Positions 1 to 11,217 of a DNA stretch of 64,000 nucleotides are shown piece after piece. The position numbers and the translations under genes were made by a program. Each line of letters opens with the position of its first letter. Position 1 is the first letter of the stretch. Source of the DNA: Pezicula radicicola (lineage: Eukaryota; Ascomycota; Leotiomycetes; Helotiales; Dermateaceae); contig PDUO01000003.1 of NCBI GenBank assembly GCA_003008705.1, forward strand, positions 187,891 through 251,890. Direction: 5' to 3'. Below the pieces are notes generated by a model, which saw nothing but the letters and a program-made list of their open reading frames with translations, ran no database searches and was not told the origin of the DNA.

Positions 1-454
1 TTGTCGGCAGGCTCGTTAGAGATACTCGCAATTTTAGGGAGCCAAATCCTACGTAGTTAGAATCTAATAAGGTAGGCCAATGTGGTCGATAGACTCCGTT
101 ACTGATCGTAGCTTTTGATACATGAGGAGTACCGCCTGTGCCCATAGCTCTTCCTTGTATTAGGCAGGCAACATGACATGCAGACGATGGCCAGTAGAGT
201 CATAAAAAGTATGTCAAGATGTGATATGCGGCTATAGTTCCTGATATGGTTAACTTCGCGCCCCATCGTAAGGTTGACTAGGATAGCATGCAGGTATAGA
301 AAGTTCATAATTCATAGCTGTTTGTGATTTTATTCGTTTCGACTGTCTCCTGCAAAACGGAGTTCGTTTGACAACAGGCAAGATTTCGCAGTATATACCG
401 TCATCCTTCTGATTCCACTCATTCGCTTGCCACCGTGCTTATTTACCGTGTTGG
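1..454. other. Intergenic, left edge
   Basis: No coding signature or repeat is recognisable here. It contains the presumed promoter of the metallo-hydrolase gene that starts at 455. Short open frames on the minus strand have no family features. Confidence 0.5.
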
Positions 455-1423
455 ATGGAGAATATTTCTGGAACAACATTTTCAGTAGCCCGTCGCAATG
501 GAACGACTTGGGCAATTCGAGAAGATGATTATGTTCAAGAGTATCCGATGATTTATGTCAAGATAATAACTCGCCCTCCTGTGATTGTACTTATCGATAC
601 CGGGTGCGGCGGATGGAAGCGAACTGAAGGCATCACATCTCTGCGCGAGTTCATTAAGAAGGTACTCTTGCAAGAAAACAGCGGGACCCCTCTAAATCCA
701 AATGGAATGGGGTACCTCATAGTTTTCATACACAGCCATTACGATCATGTTGGTGGCATCCCAGACTGGACCGGTGTGCTTCCAGCTCCTATGATCTTGG
801 CCTCTAATAGGCAAGCCGGGGTAGACTTTATAGCAAGCAATCTTGTTCACAACGGTGCATGCAAGTATCGTGGTATCACAAAGATTCCGCAATATTCGGT
901 GACTCACTGGGCTGGTGACAATGATATGGTATTCTGGAAGAATGTACAGCTTCCCCTGCAAGCGCTCCACACACCGGGGCACACTCCAGACCAGCTGGCT
1001 CTCTATAACTTCGATGAACGAGTTCTATTTACTGGTGATACACTTTATCGAATGGCTAGAAACGATGAGGCTGTAATAGTAATATTTATTACACCAGATG
1101 GAGGAGACTGGGTTGATTTCGCTGGGAGTATGGACAAGATGCTGAAATTTGTTCAAGAGAAGAACGCAGAAAGTTCAGGGCGGAAGCGTATTCAGATTAC
1201 TGCTGGACACATTAGCGTCAATGAAGATGCTGAGAGACTTATCACTGACGTTCAGGTGTTTGCGCTCGATATTGGGGAGCAAGTTACGCCATCGCAGCAG
1301 CTGAACACATGGGGCGAGTGGGAAGCATTTCATAATAGAGATTTTGATATAGCGTTCATGGCGCCTACACGGGTTACAATGGCTGGGCGTATTGCTCTTC
1401 GTAAAAGCTCTCGTGTTTCATAA
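455..1423 (+). CDS. Metallo-beta-lactamase-fold hydrolase
   Basis: A single-exon gene of 322 residues. The zinc-binding signature HSHYDHVGG lies at about residues 93-101. It is followed by HTPGHTPD at about 172-179, TGD at about 193-195 and a late AGH near residue 249. This is the histidine/aspartate set and spacing of the metallo-beta-lactamase superfamily. An early strand ending in LIDTGCGG (about 46-53) is also typical. No signal peptide is seen, so it is probably cytosolic. The family covers lactonases, glyoxalase II-like thioesterases and other hydrolases, and the substrate cannot be read from sequence. The start is the first ATG giving the complete N-terminal beta-strand. It stands alone; its nearest neighbour is a convergent membrane-protein gene. 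Confidence 0.85.
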   Translation: MENISGTTFSVARRNGTTWAIREDDYVQEYPMIYVKIITRPPVIVLIDTGCGGWKRTEGITSLREFIKKVLLQENSGTPLNPNGMGYLIVFIHSHYDHVGGIPDWTGVLPAPMILASNRQAGVDFIASNLVHNGACKYRGITKIPQYSVTHWAGDNDMVFWKNVQLPLQALHTPGHTPDQLALYNFDERVLFTGDTLYRMARNDEAVIVIFITPDGGDWVDFAGSMDKMLKFVQEKNAESSGRKRIQITAGHISVNEDAERLITDVQVFALDIGEQVTPSQQLNTWGEWEAFHNRDFDIAFMAPTRVTMAGRIALRKSSRVS

Positions 1424-1633
1424 TCTCATAAATTAGTATAATATATGCGCATCATTTTGGCAACCTAAGCATATCGCCTATCGTCGCTACTTGGTATTGT
1501 CTGCGACTTAGATGCTACTTTACACTACTGAGAGAAAATATCTGTTTGTTGTTATAATCCGCATCTTTCTTGGTATGCCAATTTTAAGAGGGCCTTGTTC
1601 AGTATTTACCATTAAATTAAATTATTTGTGTTG

Positions 1634-3164
1634 CTATACCTTCGCAGGATCATTACCCGGATCCCGAATCTCATAATCAACTCTCCAGGCAACATCCTTT
1701 ATAATAACCATGCGTAGGCTATCTCTACCCTCCTCACTAAAGCCTCTACTATTTCCTTCAACCGTCGCTTCACAAACCGTACACTCCGGTCTCAATTTAA
1801 GATCGTCCTCTTTAGGAGAAAGGCCGCCAAATCCAAAGTGATCCTTGCGAGCTCTCAGACACTTCCGTTCAGATTCCGAATCATCGAAAATCTCGAATCC
1901 TGCTCGTTTTGCTAGGTGGGGGGTTTTGGATGAGCGAAATGTTGATAATTTGTAGTTATTACTTTCTGGGTCTTTATTTTGATAGTTCTTGGTGTCATGT
2001 GGACTGTCGTAGGCGGTGATGAATGGTTTTAGACATGGTAGTATGGTTGCTAGAATACTGCAGCTGATCTCGAATTGGGATACTGATGCTGTGTATGCGC
2101 CTAATACAGTTGGTTCTGTTGACCTGAGCTCTCGGCGTATGTAATTCAATCGGAGTATGATTATGATGGTGACTCTATAAATTATCAGTAACTAAATCGT
2201 TTATTACGTACTACAGTACCGAAAAACGTACGGTAAACAACGTGCTCCAAATGCCGCTATCACTAAAGCCTTTAATCTTTTTGCTATTCGTAGGTTCCAG
2301 AAGACATATACACTAACGCCGAAGAGTGAAAGTTCGGTGATGATGTCCACCGGACAAATAAACTTCCATTTTAAGGCCTGTAGAATTATTAGACTGATAA
2401 ACGGGGTTTGCTATACAATACTTCGTACCAGCGTTTTGCACAGTCCTTCAGAAGTATCAGCCCAAGGATGCGAGTTGCGGCATCGAAGAAGAATAATTAG
2501 GGCTGAAGATATAGCCCAAAGTACAATAAGTCCAATTGTTGACCAAGCTACTACGATATGCGCGTGTCTGGGAGTTAGGCGTAAGAGAAAAAATGCCGTG
2601 GAGCATTTGGAAAAGAACATGCAGATAATGTAAAGCATTTCTGCACTATATCGCGCCTGTATTTCACTGGAGTCAGCGCCGTGTGTCTTGGGAAAATTGC
2701 TTTCGAGGCTATTACTTTCTGGAGTTCTATGAGGTTCCCGGGTGAGATTGCCTCGAGAGGTTTACCGAATCCCTTACTTAAGGCGAAGTAGACTACCGAC
2801 ACTTCAACGCCAGCAAAGAACTGTGATATTTAAATATATTAGCTATGAAAATATGCAGCGCCTATTCCTTCAAAACAGTCCCATCATGATAAAAGACCGA
2901 AAAGCAAAGGAAAACTCATTGAAAGTTTTCATTGCTTCTTTTCTCATAGAAAGAAGTACGCACCGAAGCAGCAAGAAATGCATGGTCGTCAATCCAATAC
3001 GGCCCTACTTTCGTTCGTGCCCAAACTCGAATGCCTAGAGCGAACAAGATGAGACAAATTGATATGGATGTACTGATGGCGATTAATGCACCATGAGTTG
3101 AATCCTCGAGTTCCAATGGAGGTGAGATGCCTATCGGTGATGGCGTGGGAGTTGATACAGACAT
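1634..3164 (-). CDS. Rhodopsin-domain integral membrane protein (multi-exon)
   Basis: A fungal rhodopsin-domain (PTH11/SAT20-like) membrane protein on the minus strand, assembled from about five exons. Exon 1 (3164-2964) has a transmembrane segment followed by VGPYWIDDH. Exon 2 (to about 2720) contains YFALSKGFGKP. Exon 3 has two membrane spans around FSKCSTAFFLLRLTP. Exon 4 carries WKF..VDIITELSLF..VYVFWNLR, ending in FGAR. The last exon starts LRLNYIRREL and contains the family's ILPCLKPFITAYDS. One intron fits 2231-2175. These blocks occur in the family's usual order. ATG at 3164 is chosen; the further upstream reading begins at a GTG. Function is unknown; relatives act as putative receptors or lie in metabolite clusters. 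Inner exon borders are approximate. Confidence 0.72.
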
Positions 3165-4629
3165 CTCAGCAATAATATGGGTAATTGTTGTATTTCCCCC
3201 ATGAGCAAGGGAAATTGCATTCGCATTTCGAGAAAATTGGATTACGCACACAGAAAATCCAACTCATAAGTTTATTAGCTTCTTGAAGTCCCAAGAGTTC
3301 CTTGCCAGATATAGAGTTCAGTTCTGGAGGATAAGCAAGTTATAAAGTTTCGGGAAAGGTATACGACGATCTTTTGTACTTGAGTCTTATGCTGTAAAGC
3401 GGGAGTTGTAGCTGATGGGTACATTCAACACCTGCTAAAGTTGGTGGTGTAGTATGTACCATTAGACATGTGAATATAGAGCTCGGACGCACGATAAAAG
3501 CATTGAGTTAAGAAGGTTCGTGTTTGATGCTCACATCATCTGTTCTCTTGGAAAAGCTTACTACATCAGCGTGTACTGTACAGACATGACAGAGTAGAAG
3601 TGACCATGAGTAGTGTACATATCGGCACACGGTTGTAGCCATTGAGCTGTTACAGTCTGTCTTGCGAGTAATGGACAGGACGTTTCAGTAGTCATTTTAA
3701 ACTTTTGGACAAAGCATGTGTCGTTGTACTAGTGCCAGTGCGCCTCGCGCGTCACGGCGTGTATGTACTGTAGAATACAGAGTCCAGGCCTTTCATAGAT
3801 GTTTGATTTTGTCATACGTTTATGACGATGAAAATAAGAATTGAAGGAATCGCGGGGAATCTCAATACTGCTAGGTCTGTAACTTCCTCAACTACAAAAT
3901 CTACAATGCCCTTCCCCTTGTCTTTGCTTGTTAGACCTCGACATCTTGGTAGAATAATGGAGAAATATGTAGCTTACTTTGGTGCAGAGTTAATTGAGAG
4001 GATATCTTTTGAGCGTATGCTCTTTGCAGGGTATTACAAGACATTACTAAGATCGAAGTTTGCCTGCCAGAGAGCGAGAAGTGCCCCCCTTTCTTTAGGC
4101 GAATTAACTCCCCTCCGGTTAATATCTATAGTATAGTGCACGCGCCCACATCCCCAAAATGGGAACCGAGATCCCGCGGTTAAGGACGTCGGCTTTGAGT
4201 TGGGAAGCTCCATTCTTCATCATATTAAACACTCCACCTCCATGCCTCCACCAGGACCACAGGTCATGCCACAATGGCAACTCCACGTAAAAGCGGATTG
4301 CGAGATTTCAGCGGCAATTGCACACTTTTACAGCGTCAACGACGATTAATCCCTCGAGATTGTACCCGATGCGACGACCATGCTGGAAATCTACTCGGTC
4401 CCATAATGCAAACAGTACATTGTAGATGATTTCAAAGAACATGAGATGGCCGCTACGATGCCATGGAAAATATGACAGCATACGCTGGGGTCATTTGGAG
4501 GCTGGGATGACGCCTATACGCTGACAGATATAATATGGAAGACAGAATATGGGCCCAGCACCAAATCCCGCAGGAATTGAATTGGTTCAAATTACAAATT
4601 ACTACGACCTTTTTTCGAGAGTATCTACC
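3165..4629. other. Intergenic, 1.4 kb
   Basis: No supportable gene. A 104-codon open frame at 3822-4136 (+) has no recognisable motif, biased composition or intron context. Around 4159-4319 two overlapping plus-strand frames are open for 45 codons or so without resembling a known family. They may be debris of a decayed gene. Confidence 0.4.
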
Positions 4630-6089
4630 TTACATTCCTTTGGTGTCGTCAAGCGGACTATGCTCTATCAGATATGTCGCTGAAATGCAAATGGTCGAAA
4701 ATGCTATACAGCCACCAGTGAAGCACTGCAAACCAAGCCATCCACTGCCCAGAATCACTCCTGCGACCGGAGTACCAATCAATAAAGCGATACCTGAGAT
4801 AAAGGAACACATTCCCATCCAAGTACCCATCCATCCCATATGCGGGACCAAATGAGCAACGGTTGCGCCTTGTAATGAAACGAAGGTTCCGGAGCAGAAT
4901 CCATACAGGATGCAAAAGACAATTACTCCGGCTGTTGTGTGGATTGCTATCCAGCAGAAGGCCAGCAATCCAGACAGAAAGGCACAGACGAGCATCGTGT
5001 TGATAACTCCAACTTTGTCAGCAACAAAGCCAGGACCTATCCGACCAAAAATAGAAGCAGCGTTGAGGATCGGGAGCATGTAGAAAGCCAAGTTGGAATT
5101 TGTACCCGCTATGTCCACTGCATACTGTTGAATGTAGAAGAAAGGTACGTATAGACCCATGAATCCAGTGAGGCATGCCACGTTGTACAGAGTGAACTTG
5201 GGGTATTTGACAAATGCTGGAAGGTCTAAGAAACTGCGCTTTGTAGTTGGTAAGACCCGGACTTTCAGGCAGCTGATGGCGAGAACAAGAGTCACGAGCA
5301 TAATGAACGCCATGACCCGAGTTGTCCATTGGAATCCGATTCGTGGCTGGAGCTTGTGGAAAATGATGGGGTAAATGACACCGCCTGAATAATATAAGTA
5401 AGAGCACTTGGAGGAAATATTAGTGAAATACTCACCCATACTGCTTCCAGCAGCGGAGATTCCGAGCGCAAAGGCTCTCTTTGTCGTGAAATAGGTCGAA
5501 GGGATTGCAACTGCTGGAATAAAGATACCACCAAATCCGACTCCTACAACAACACCTTGAGCCAACATGAACTGCCAGTACTCGGTACACAAGCTCGTCA
5601 TCATCATGCCAAAGACTGAGACCACCGAGCAAACGATCAGTTGTACTTTGGTGTAACCGAGATCGCATAGTGGTCCCATGACGAGAGTTGATGCGAGCAG
5701 CAGGAAGGCCTGGATAGATCCGATCCAGGAGATGTTGGACTCAGTCTCATGGGCCAGTAGTTCTGAACTGTAGTACGTCTGGAAGGCCCCGAAAGTGTTT
5801 ACCAGTCCCCTGTTGCTTTTATTAGTTAAGTCGTTCAAAAAACACAAAAGTCTGTAGCTCGGACTCACCAAGTGTTGAAGAAGCAAAAGAAGCTGCCTAC
5901 AACCTGAAGCCATGCGACTAATCCTCCATTTGGCGGAGGTTCGTAGCGAGCAAGAAGTGGTGGTTGCGCAGGTGGCAGTGCCTCAAAGTCCATCATCATA
6001 GAAGGAGCAGCAGTCGAGGTCTCGGAATATATCTCCTTATTGTGAGGCAGAGCCTCAGAGCTCGTATTGCCGGAAGATAAATTCATCAT
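4630..6089 (-). CDS. MFS transporter, monocarboxylate (MCT/SLC16-like) type
   Basis: Three exons: 6089-5869, 5809-5436 and 5384-4630. The introns have GTGAGT donors and CAG acceptors, and the lengths sum to 1350 nt, giving 449 residues. The N-terminus is a hydrophilic tail ending PPNGGLVAWLQVVGSFFCFFNTWG, the start of TM1 in fungal monocarboxylate-permease relatives. About twelve membrane spans follow, with typical blocks such as NTFGAFQTYY, SWIGSIQAFLL, GPLCDLGY and GRIGPGFVADKVG. It presumably moves a monocarboxylate or other small organic acid across the plasma membrane; the substrate is unknown. The reading further upstream at 6113 begins with TTG, so the ATG pair at 6089/6086 is preferred. 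Confidence 0.88.
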
Positions 6090-6517
6090 GTCGTCGCTTA
6101 CTACACTCTTCAAGAATTACACACACAAAACAGAATCACAACAACTTCGAGAACTTCTAGAAGGGAAATGATGCCATTATACTTCGTCCATGGTTCGGGC
6201 CGAGATACACTCGATGGGGCTGAAAGGTTGAAAATGGATACTAGGTCCGGTTTTTTATATGGGACCAACAGTAAAAGTCGGGATGTAAACTCGGGATCAG
6301 GTACAGTGGACTTCAGCCCATTAAACGAGACAGGAAAAGTGGGCTGGCGGCCTTTAAACAGGACCCGGGGCGCTGGGAGTTCAATGTGGTCTTATACAAA
6401 TCAGACATCAGCCATGCGCGAATCTGTATCCTCATTGTTTTTGTTATTATTAACTTGGCTGTTATCGTATTTTGTAAGCTCTTCCATTTGAATTCCTACT
6501 CTGGCCCCTTTCCTTGC
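6090..6517. other. Intergenic / promoter of the MFS gene
   Basis: Promoter side of the minus-strand MFS gene and 3' side of the next minus-strand permease gene. Small open frames on the plus strand have no family resemblance. No repeat seen. Confidence 0.4.
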
Positions 6518-8519
6518 TCAAAACTCGGTTACAATAGCTACATTATTATCCTTGTTGATATCATGAATCAACGTCGTTTCGCCGTCCCATCTGTCTTGAT
6601 ACTCTTTCATAAGGTGCTTGGGTGATGGTCCGTCTCGCACAAATTCCTGCACCGCTTTTGCTGGAAACAAAAAGTGCAAGAGAGAATATACACTTGCACT
6701 GATCGCAAATCCAGAGAGGAAACAAATATAATACAGGTGTGTAAGGCCGATTGGAACAACGATTGACGTCTGTACAGCTGCCACGAAGCCAGGCATCGAG
6801 GGTGCAGTGCCGCAAACCCACTATCAAAAACAATTAGTAAATGCTGACGAAATGTTCAGTGATCAGTTAATCGCAACACCACTTACGGCTATGACGGCTC
6901 GAAAATCTATACCCCACGAATACCAATAGATACTCGATTTATTTCCAACAAACAGATCGTCCACGTTAATCTTTCTTTTATTCACAACGAAGTATGACGA
7001 TATCATGAGCCCGGTCATGGGGCCGAGAAAGACACTGTAACTTCCCAGTACTGATAAGAATACTGTTGCAGTGTTGACCAGCTTCCATGGATTGACAGCG
7101 ATGCTCAATAATGCAGTAAGGTAGGCACCTCTTCTAATATTGATATACTTCGGAAATGTGGCTGCAAAATCGAAACCACCAGACAACGCATTACCTGGAA
7201 CATTGACACCGATTTGCGAAATAACGAGCGCAGCCCCAGCAAAGAATCCAGCTGCTCGCTCCCTTGACCCTCCGTTTTGAATAAGAGTGGTGAAAATATC
7301 AGGAAGATTCCACAGGGCACTACCGAAGCGATTCTGAGTTGCTGCTGTCACCAATATTCCAATGATCGAGCAGATGATTGCGTATAGCGGAAAGCTGAAG
7401 ATTTGTCCCATGATTGCATCTTTTGGCCTCCGCGAAAAACGAGCGTAGTCATTCTGGTTCAAAATACCCGCTGCAATAGAACCGATAGTACTGATTATTC
7501 CATATGCAATCAACCATCCAGTACTACTTTCTTCCGACGTTGGCGTACTGGAGATAGTATCACCAAATCCAGCTGGTCCCATAGTTGCAAGAGCCCATAT
7601 CAAAAGCACGATCTCAAAAATAAGGATATTGGCGCTGGAGAAATAGAAGAGTTTTTGTAGTTTGTGTGGTCGGATGTAGATTACTGGCAGGGAGAGTAAC
7701 ATGAAGAGGATATAGGCGACGAATTGTGCAGTGGTCATCCCTGTGCTGGCGGGCATGTGATTTGGGATGTGCGTTTCGAGGGAGGGGGAGAGGGCCAGGA
7801 GGCAGACGTAGAGACATTCGCCACCTATCCACGCTTGGAATCCGTACCAGACTGCGGTAGTTTTTCAGTCAGGTTCCGATTTCAACTCAAGAGGAAAAAC
7901 CTTCCAAGAAGTATCATGTGGATTGGTTTGTAAGAGATCATTCTGAGTGCCTCGCTTGCCTTCGATACCTCACTTTCCATACTGAAAATGATCTCTTACA
8001 AACCAATTCGTACAGTAAGAAAGGAAGTTCTTACCAAGGGAAAGTAAAATTCGGTTCCAAATCACAAAGGCACTTCCGTACATTCCCCAAACATAACGAT
8101 TTACAACTGGAAATCCAATGTGGTAATATGCTCCGGGGAGACTGTTCAAGATGACGAAGATTGTGGCTAGGATATTTCCTACTACGATTGAGATTATCGC
8201 TTGCCACCATGTTAGACCCAGTGCTATTAGGGAGCTGCCGGTTAGGTAGGTGGAAATGTTTGAATTTATGAGGATCCCTTTTTGAAACGTCAGTCTTTTT
8301 TCTTCTTTATTCCTTTTTCGCGAGGCCTTTTGGTGTTTCTTTGGGTGGTGGGGTTGTGATTTTGACTGTGATGATTGAAAGAAATGAAATCTCACAGTAA
8401 TTATGAAAAGTCCAGAATCCCCACGTTCGACGCGCTTCTTCAATTGGCTTGATGTCATCGTTTATCCATCGCGTCGTTTCTGTCTCCGAAGCAACTTCGA
8501 ATTTAGTCCAGAAACCCAT
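6518..8519 (-). CDS. NCS1-family permease (uracil/allantoin/cytosine-purine type)
   Basis: Four exons: 8519-8396, 8277-8035, 7851-6887 and 6820-6518. They sum to 1635 nt, giving 544 residues in frame. Family landmarks in order are NxD-type N-terminus with WGFWTFHNYW, LTGSSLIALGLTWWQAI, GAYYHIGFPVVNRYVWGMYG, VWYGFQAWIGGE, a central NQNDYARFSRRP, NVPGNALSGGFDFAATFP, NPWKL, and WVCGTAPSMPGF. These identify the nucleobase:cation symporter-1 family, which carries uracil, cytosine/purines, allantoin, uridine or thiamine. Which one is not decidable here. The second intron (8034-7852, 183 nt) contains a 102-bp inverted-repeat element. A tight cluster of GATA sites lies 140-200 bp upstream of the start, consistent with nitrogen control. 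Confidence 0.9.
7914..8015. mobile_element. MITE-like element inside the NCS1 permease intron (copy 1)
   Basis: A 102-bp non-coding element with terminal inverted repeats and TA at both borders (7912-7913 and 8016-8017). Its left arm contains GATTGGTTTGTAAGAGATCA and its right arm the reverse complement. It shares terminal sequence and right-hand interior with the element at 20577-20692. It lies wholly within intron 2 of the permease; without element and TA duplication that intron would be 79 nt. Confidence 0.8.
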
Positions 8520-8659
8520 CTTGGCAAGTTAGCAAGATGTGAGTGTGGTGATGCTAAAATGAAGCAAAAAAGAAAAGAAGAGCTTCTTCTTAGATAAAAA
8601 ATAATGTACCATGAGGTTGGCAGAAGTATATCCCACTTTTCAATGTTTTGTTTCGCGGC

Positions 8660-8718
8660 TTATCTTTATCTTACCGGCCGGTAGATCGATATTGATAAGA
8701 TAGGTCAAGTGCTTATCG
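8660..8718. promoter_or_regulatory. Cluster of five GATA-factor sites upstream of the NCS1 permease
   Basis: HGATAR-type sites occur at 8660-8665, 8666-8671 (both TTATCT), 8693-8698 (TGATAA), 8698-8703 (AGATAG) and 8713-8718 (TTATCG). A palindrome ACCGGCCGGT lies at 8673-8682. All are within 141-199 bp of the permease ATG. AreA/NIT2-type GATA activators bind closely spaced sites of this kind in promoters for secondary nitrogen sources. Binding is inferred. Confidence 0.6.
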
Positions 8719-8861
8719 TAGCTCTTGTGATGATCACTGTGCTTCATGACGTATAGGAATAATGTTTTATCGGAGGACTCCGGCGAAGTTAGCGGTGCTG
8801 TGCAAGAGTGGGGGGGATATAAGATGTTAGGTGTTTGTTTGCTCAGCGACAGTTATAGTTA

Positions 8862-9043
8862 TCCCGACCATCGTATATTGGCCAATGCTTGGTTGGGCCA
8901 TAGGGACGTGCAATAAAGTATCGATCAAACAGGGCAATTCTAGCTAATAAACTTCCTGTATTTGCCTCTAAGACGTGTTAAGCGATTATAGACGAGCAGA
9001 GTGTCTAATCCTTGCCTCTATGGCCAATATACGAGGGTCGGGA
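8862..9043. mobile_element. Short inverted-repeat element with TA borders
   Basis: Arms at 8862-8884 and 9021-9043 (23 nt, one mismatch) begin TCCCGACC. TA flanks both ends (8860-8861 and 9044-9045). No coding capacity, 182 bp in all. This fits a non-autonomous Tc1/mariner-type MITE. Confidence 0.6.
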
Positions 9044-9351
9044 TAGCTTACACACTGACTATGTGTATTCTGATGCTCTTACAGAAACAGAGAAGATAAA
9101 TCATTCACTCATTTAAAAACTTGAAAATATTCTTCTTTGGGAGCACCGGATAGTGATTTTAGGGTATTATTGACTAATGAGATAAGATGGATTAGGCTTG
9201 TTATGATAGAAATCATAGAATATTTGAAGGTAGGGTAATCTTGTTTTTGGTCTTGTTGTCTTTGTGCTATATATTGTTTTAAAAATCTTCGAGTTAAATA
9301 CTTGAATTAAGTAAGCTATTTAAATCAAGTGAATTCCCAAGAGGTGAGCTA

Positions 9352-9569
9352 CCGTTAAAACTCAACAAATTGAGAAATCACTAGCGGGGAACGCCCTCGT
9401 AGTAAACCTTGAAAAGTAAAGCTTAGTACTCTTTAAACAAGGATCTAACAGTGTTCAGTGGCTGTTAGATTCGAAGCAGCGCAAGAACCATGTTAGAAAC
9501 GTCACTTTTCATAGTTTGTTACAAGGCCTATCCTCGCTAGTGATTTCTCAATTTGTGGAGTTTTGACGG
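9352..9569. mobile_element. 218-bp MITE-like element with long inverted repeats
   Basis: Arms at 9352-9390 and 9531-9569 (39 nt, three mismatches) start CCGTTAAAACTC and CCGTCAAAACTC. TA borders both sides (9350-9351 and 9570-9571). No open frame inside. The terminal sequence differs from the other elements in this window, so it is a separate family. Confidence 0.68.
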
Positions 9570-11217
9570 TACTTAGATCAACTTAATTATTTAGATAAGT
9601 CAGATACTTAAATAGATAAGGTGCTTACATCAGGTAGGTTGCCTAAATCAAGTATATCACTCAAGCAAGTAGAACACCTTACAGTCATATCCTTTCCTTT
9701 GTATATTAGCCTATACTGTTAGTATCCGAGTCACGAAAGTTTGTCTTACTCGGAAATGAATAAGGAATTTCCAAAAACAGTTAAGTCAGTTATATACAAG
9801 CTGCTCGAGAGATCGATTCCTAGGATTTAATATATACGGTGAGGGATTTCATTTATTATTGCGCCTACAAAATGGCTTGGTGGGGGGGGGGGGTTAAAGA
9901 TTAGTGATCTAAGGGGTTTTCGTTTAAGTAATAAGAAGTACATAGGAACTAAGATATGGGGGTAACCAGATATGTAAGTGTCGGTTGATTTAATCAACTA
10001 CTCGACGGGCAGACTAGTGGTTTATTTACTTAGTATGCTCATTGTCGAAAGGTGTTGATTAGTTGTCTATAGGAAGAAGCTATCTACAAGAGATGTGGTC
10101 TTATAACCACATGAAACCAAGGGGCTAGTCACATTTGGGCTAGACTCGTGCTATGGCATTAAAAACATGGTAAAACGTGAGTTATTTTATTCCGACGGTA
10201 AGTAAGAAAAGATATCGGGAACTAGATTATCTTCTGTAGTCTCTGGTACTGTTACGCAGCAAACTTAAATTTAATAAGTAACTTAACTTTAATTACTACT
10301 GTAACTTGACTATGGCGGTTGCTTGAGTTAAGTAATTGGCTTAGGTGGTTTACCTTCGCAACATGATTCAGGTAATGTGATTTGAGTAGCTTAGTTTGCT
10401 TTAACTTTATCTATTCTTACGGACCACTAGGATGGTTGGTACAGCACTTTGCCTCTGACTAACTAATAAAGCCTGTAGTGTTAAAGCTAAAATACAACTT
10501 AGTACAAAAAAAATGGTTACATTTATTCATAGCATTTAAAATTGCACACCTCTCGGAAGCATTAACTAAAGTATAGATAAAATGATCGAGAACAAGCCGA
10601 TTTGTGGAGCGTGATCAATCACGTAGCAGAACATACGGCAATTCCATCCAACCACACTTAGCATAATGCATTTTGATAAGTTATAGTTAGTTCTGAACTT
10701 TGCTGCATTATCCTAACTCATCAGGATACATAGGCGTTAAGTAGAATCCAAGCACAACCAAGCCATTTAGTGGTAGGACAGGGGCAGTTTCAAACTACCT
10801 AGCCTAGCGTTATTTAAATTTAAGCGACAGCCAAGTGGCGTCGCTCGCCCTCTCGCCCTCGGCACTTCGTCTAGATTGGTGGCGGGCTCGGCTCGCAACA
10901 AAATGACCTCGATTTCTCAATATACGGCACACCTTCCCAAGCACAACTATATTGCCACACCCAGAGCCGAATTTCACGACACTTTAACACATATTAATCT
11001 ATCCTTAACATTGCCGACTAGGTTAAGCCTTGGGTTTGGCGGCCAAGGCTTGTAGTCCTTAGCCACGACTTGGGAGGGGAGGGATGTAGGACGCGAAGAT
11101 GCCGGCAAAGAGACGCGCTACTGAGGAGGCTGACCAACATGGCGACGCAGTCTCCGAGGCTCGTTTGGCTTCGTATAAGTCCCCGTTTCCAGCTGTTAGC
11201 GAATAGATCACTCATTA

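Larger units (their letters stand above)
8520..11217. other. Gene-free repeat-rich region, 2.7 kb
   Basis: No gene supported on either strand. It holds the GATA-rich permease promoter (8660-8718), two inverted-repeat elements (8862-9043 and 9352-9569) and a run of 12 G at 9882-9893. Between about 9290 and 10400 there are many short related motifs of the type TTAAGTAA / TTAAATCAAGT. The base composition is AT-rich. It looks like a nest of decayed non-autonomous elements. Confidence 0.6.

Noticed and set aside
3822..4136. 104-codon plus-strand open frame
   Set aside because: No domain, promoter signal or codon bias; consistent with chance in a gene-free stretch.
9882..9893. Run of 12 G
   Set aside because: A homopolymer, possibly with sequencing length error; no functional inference possible.
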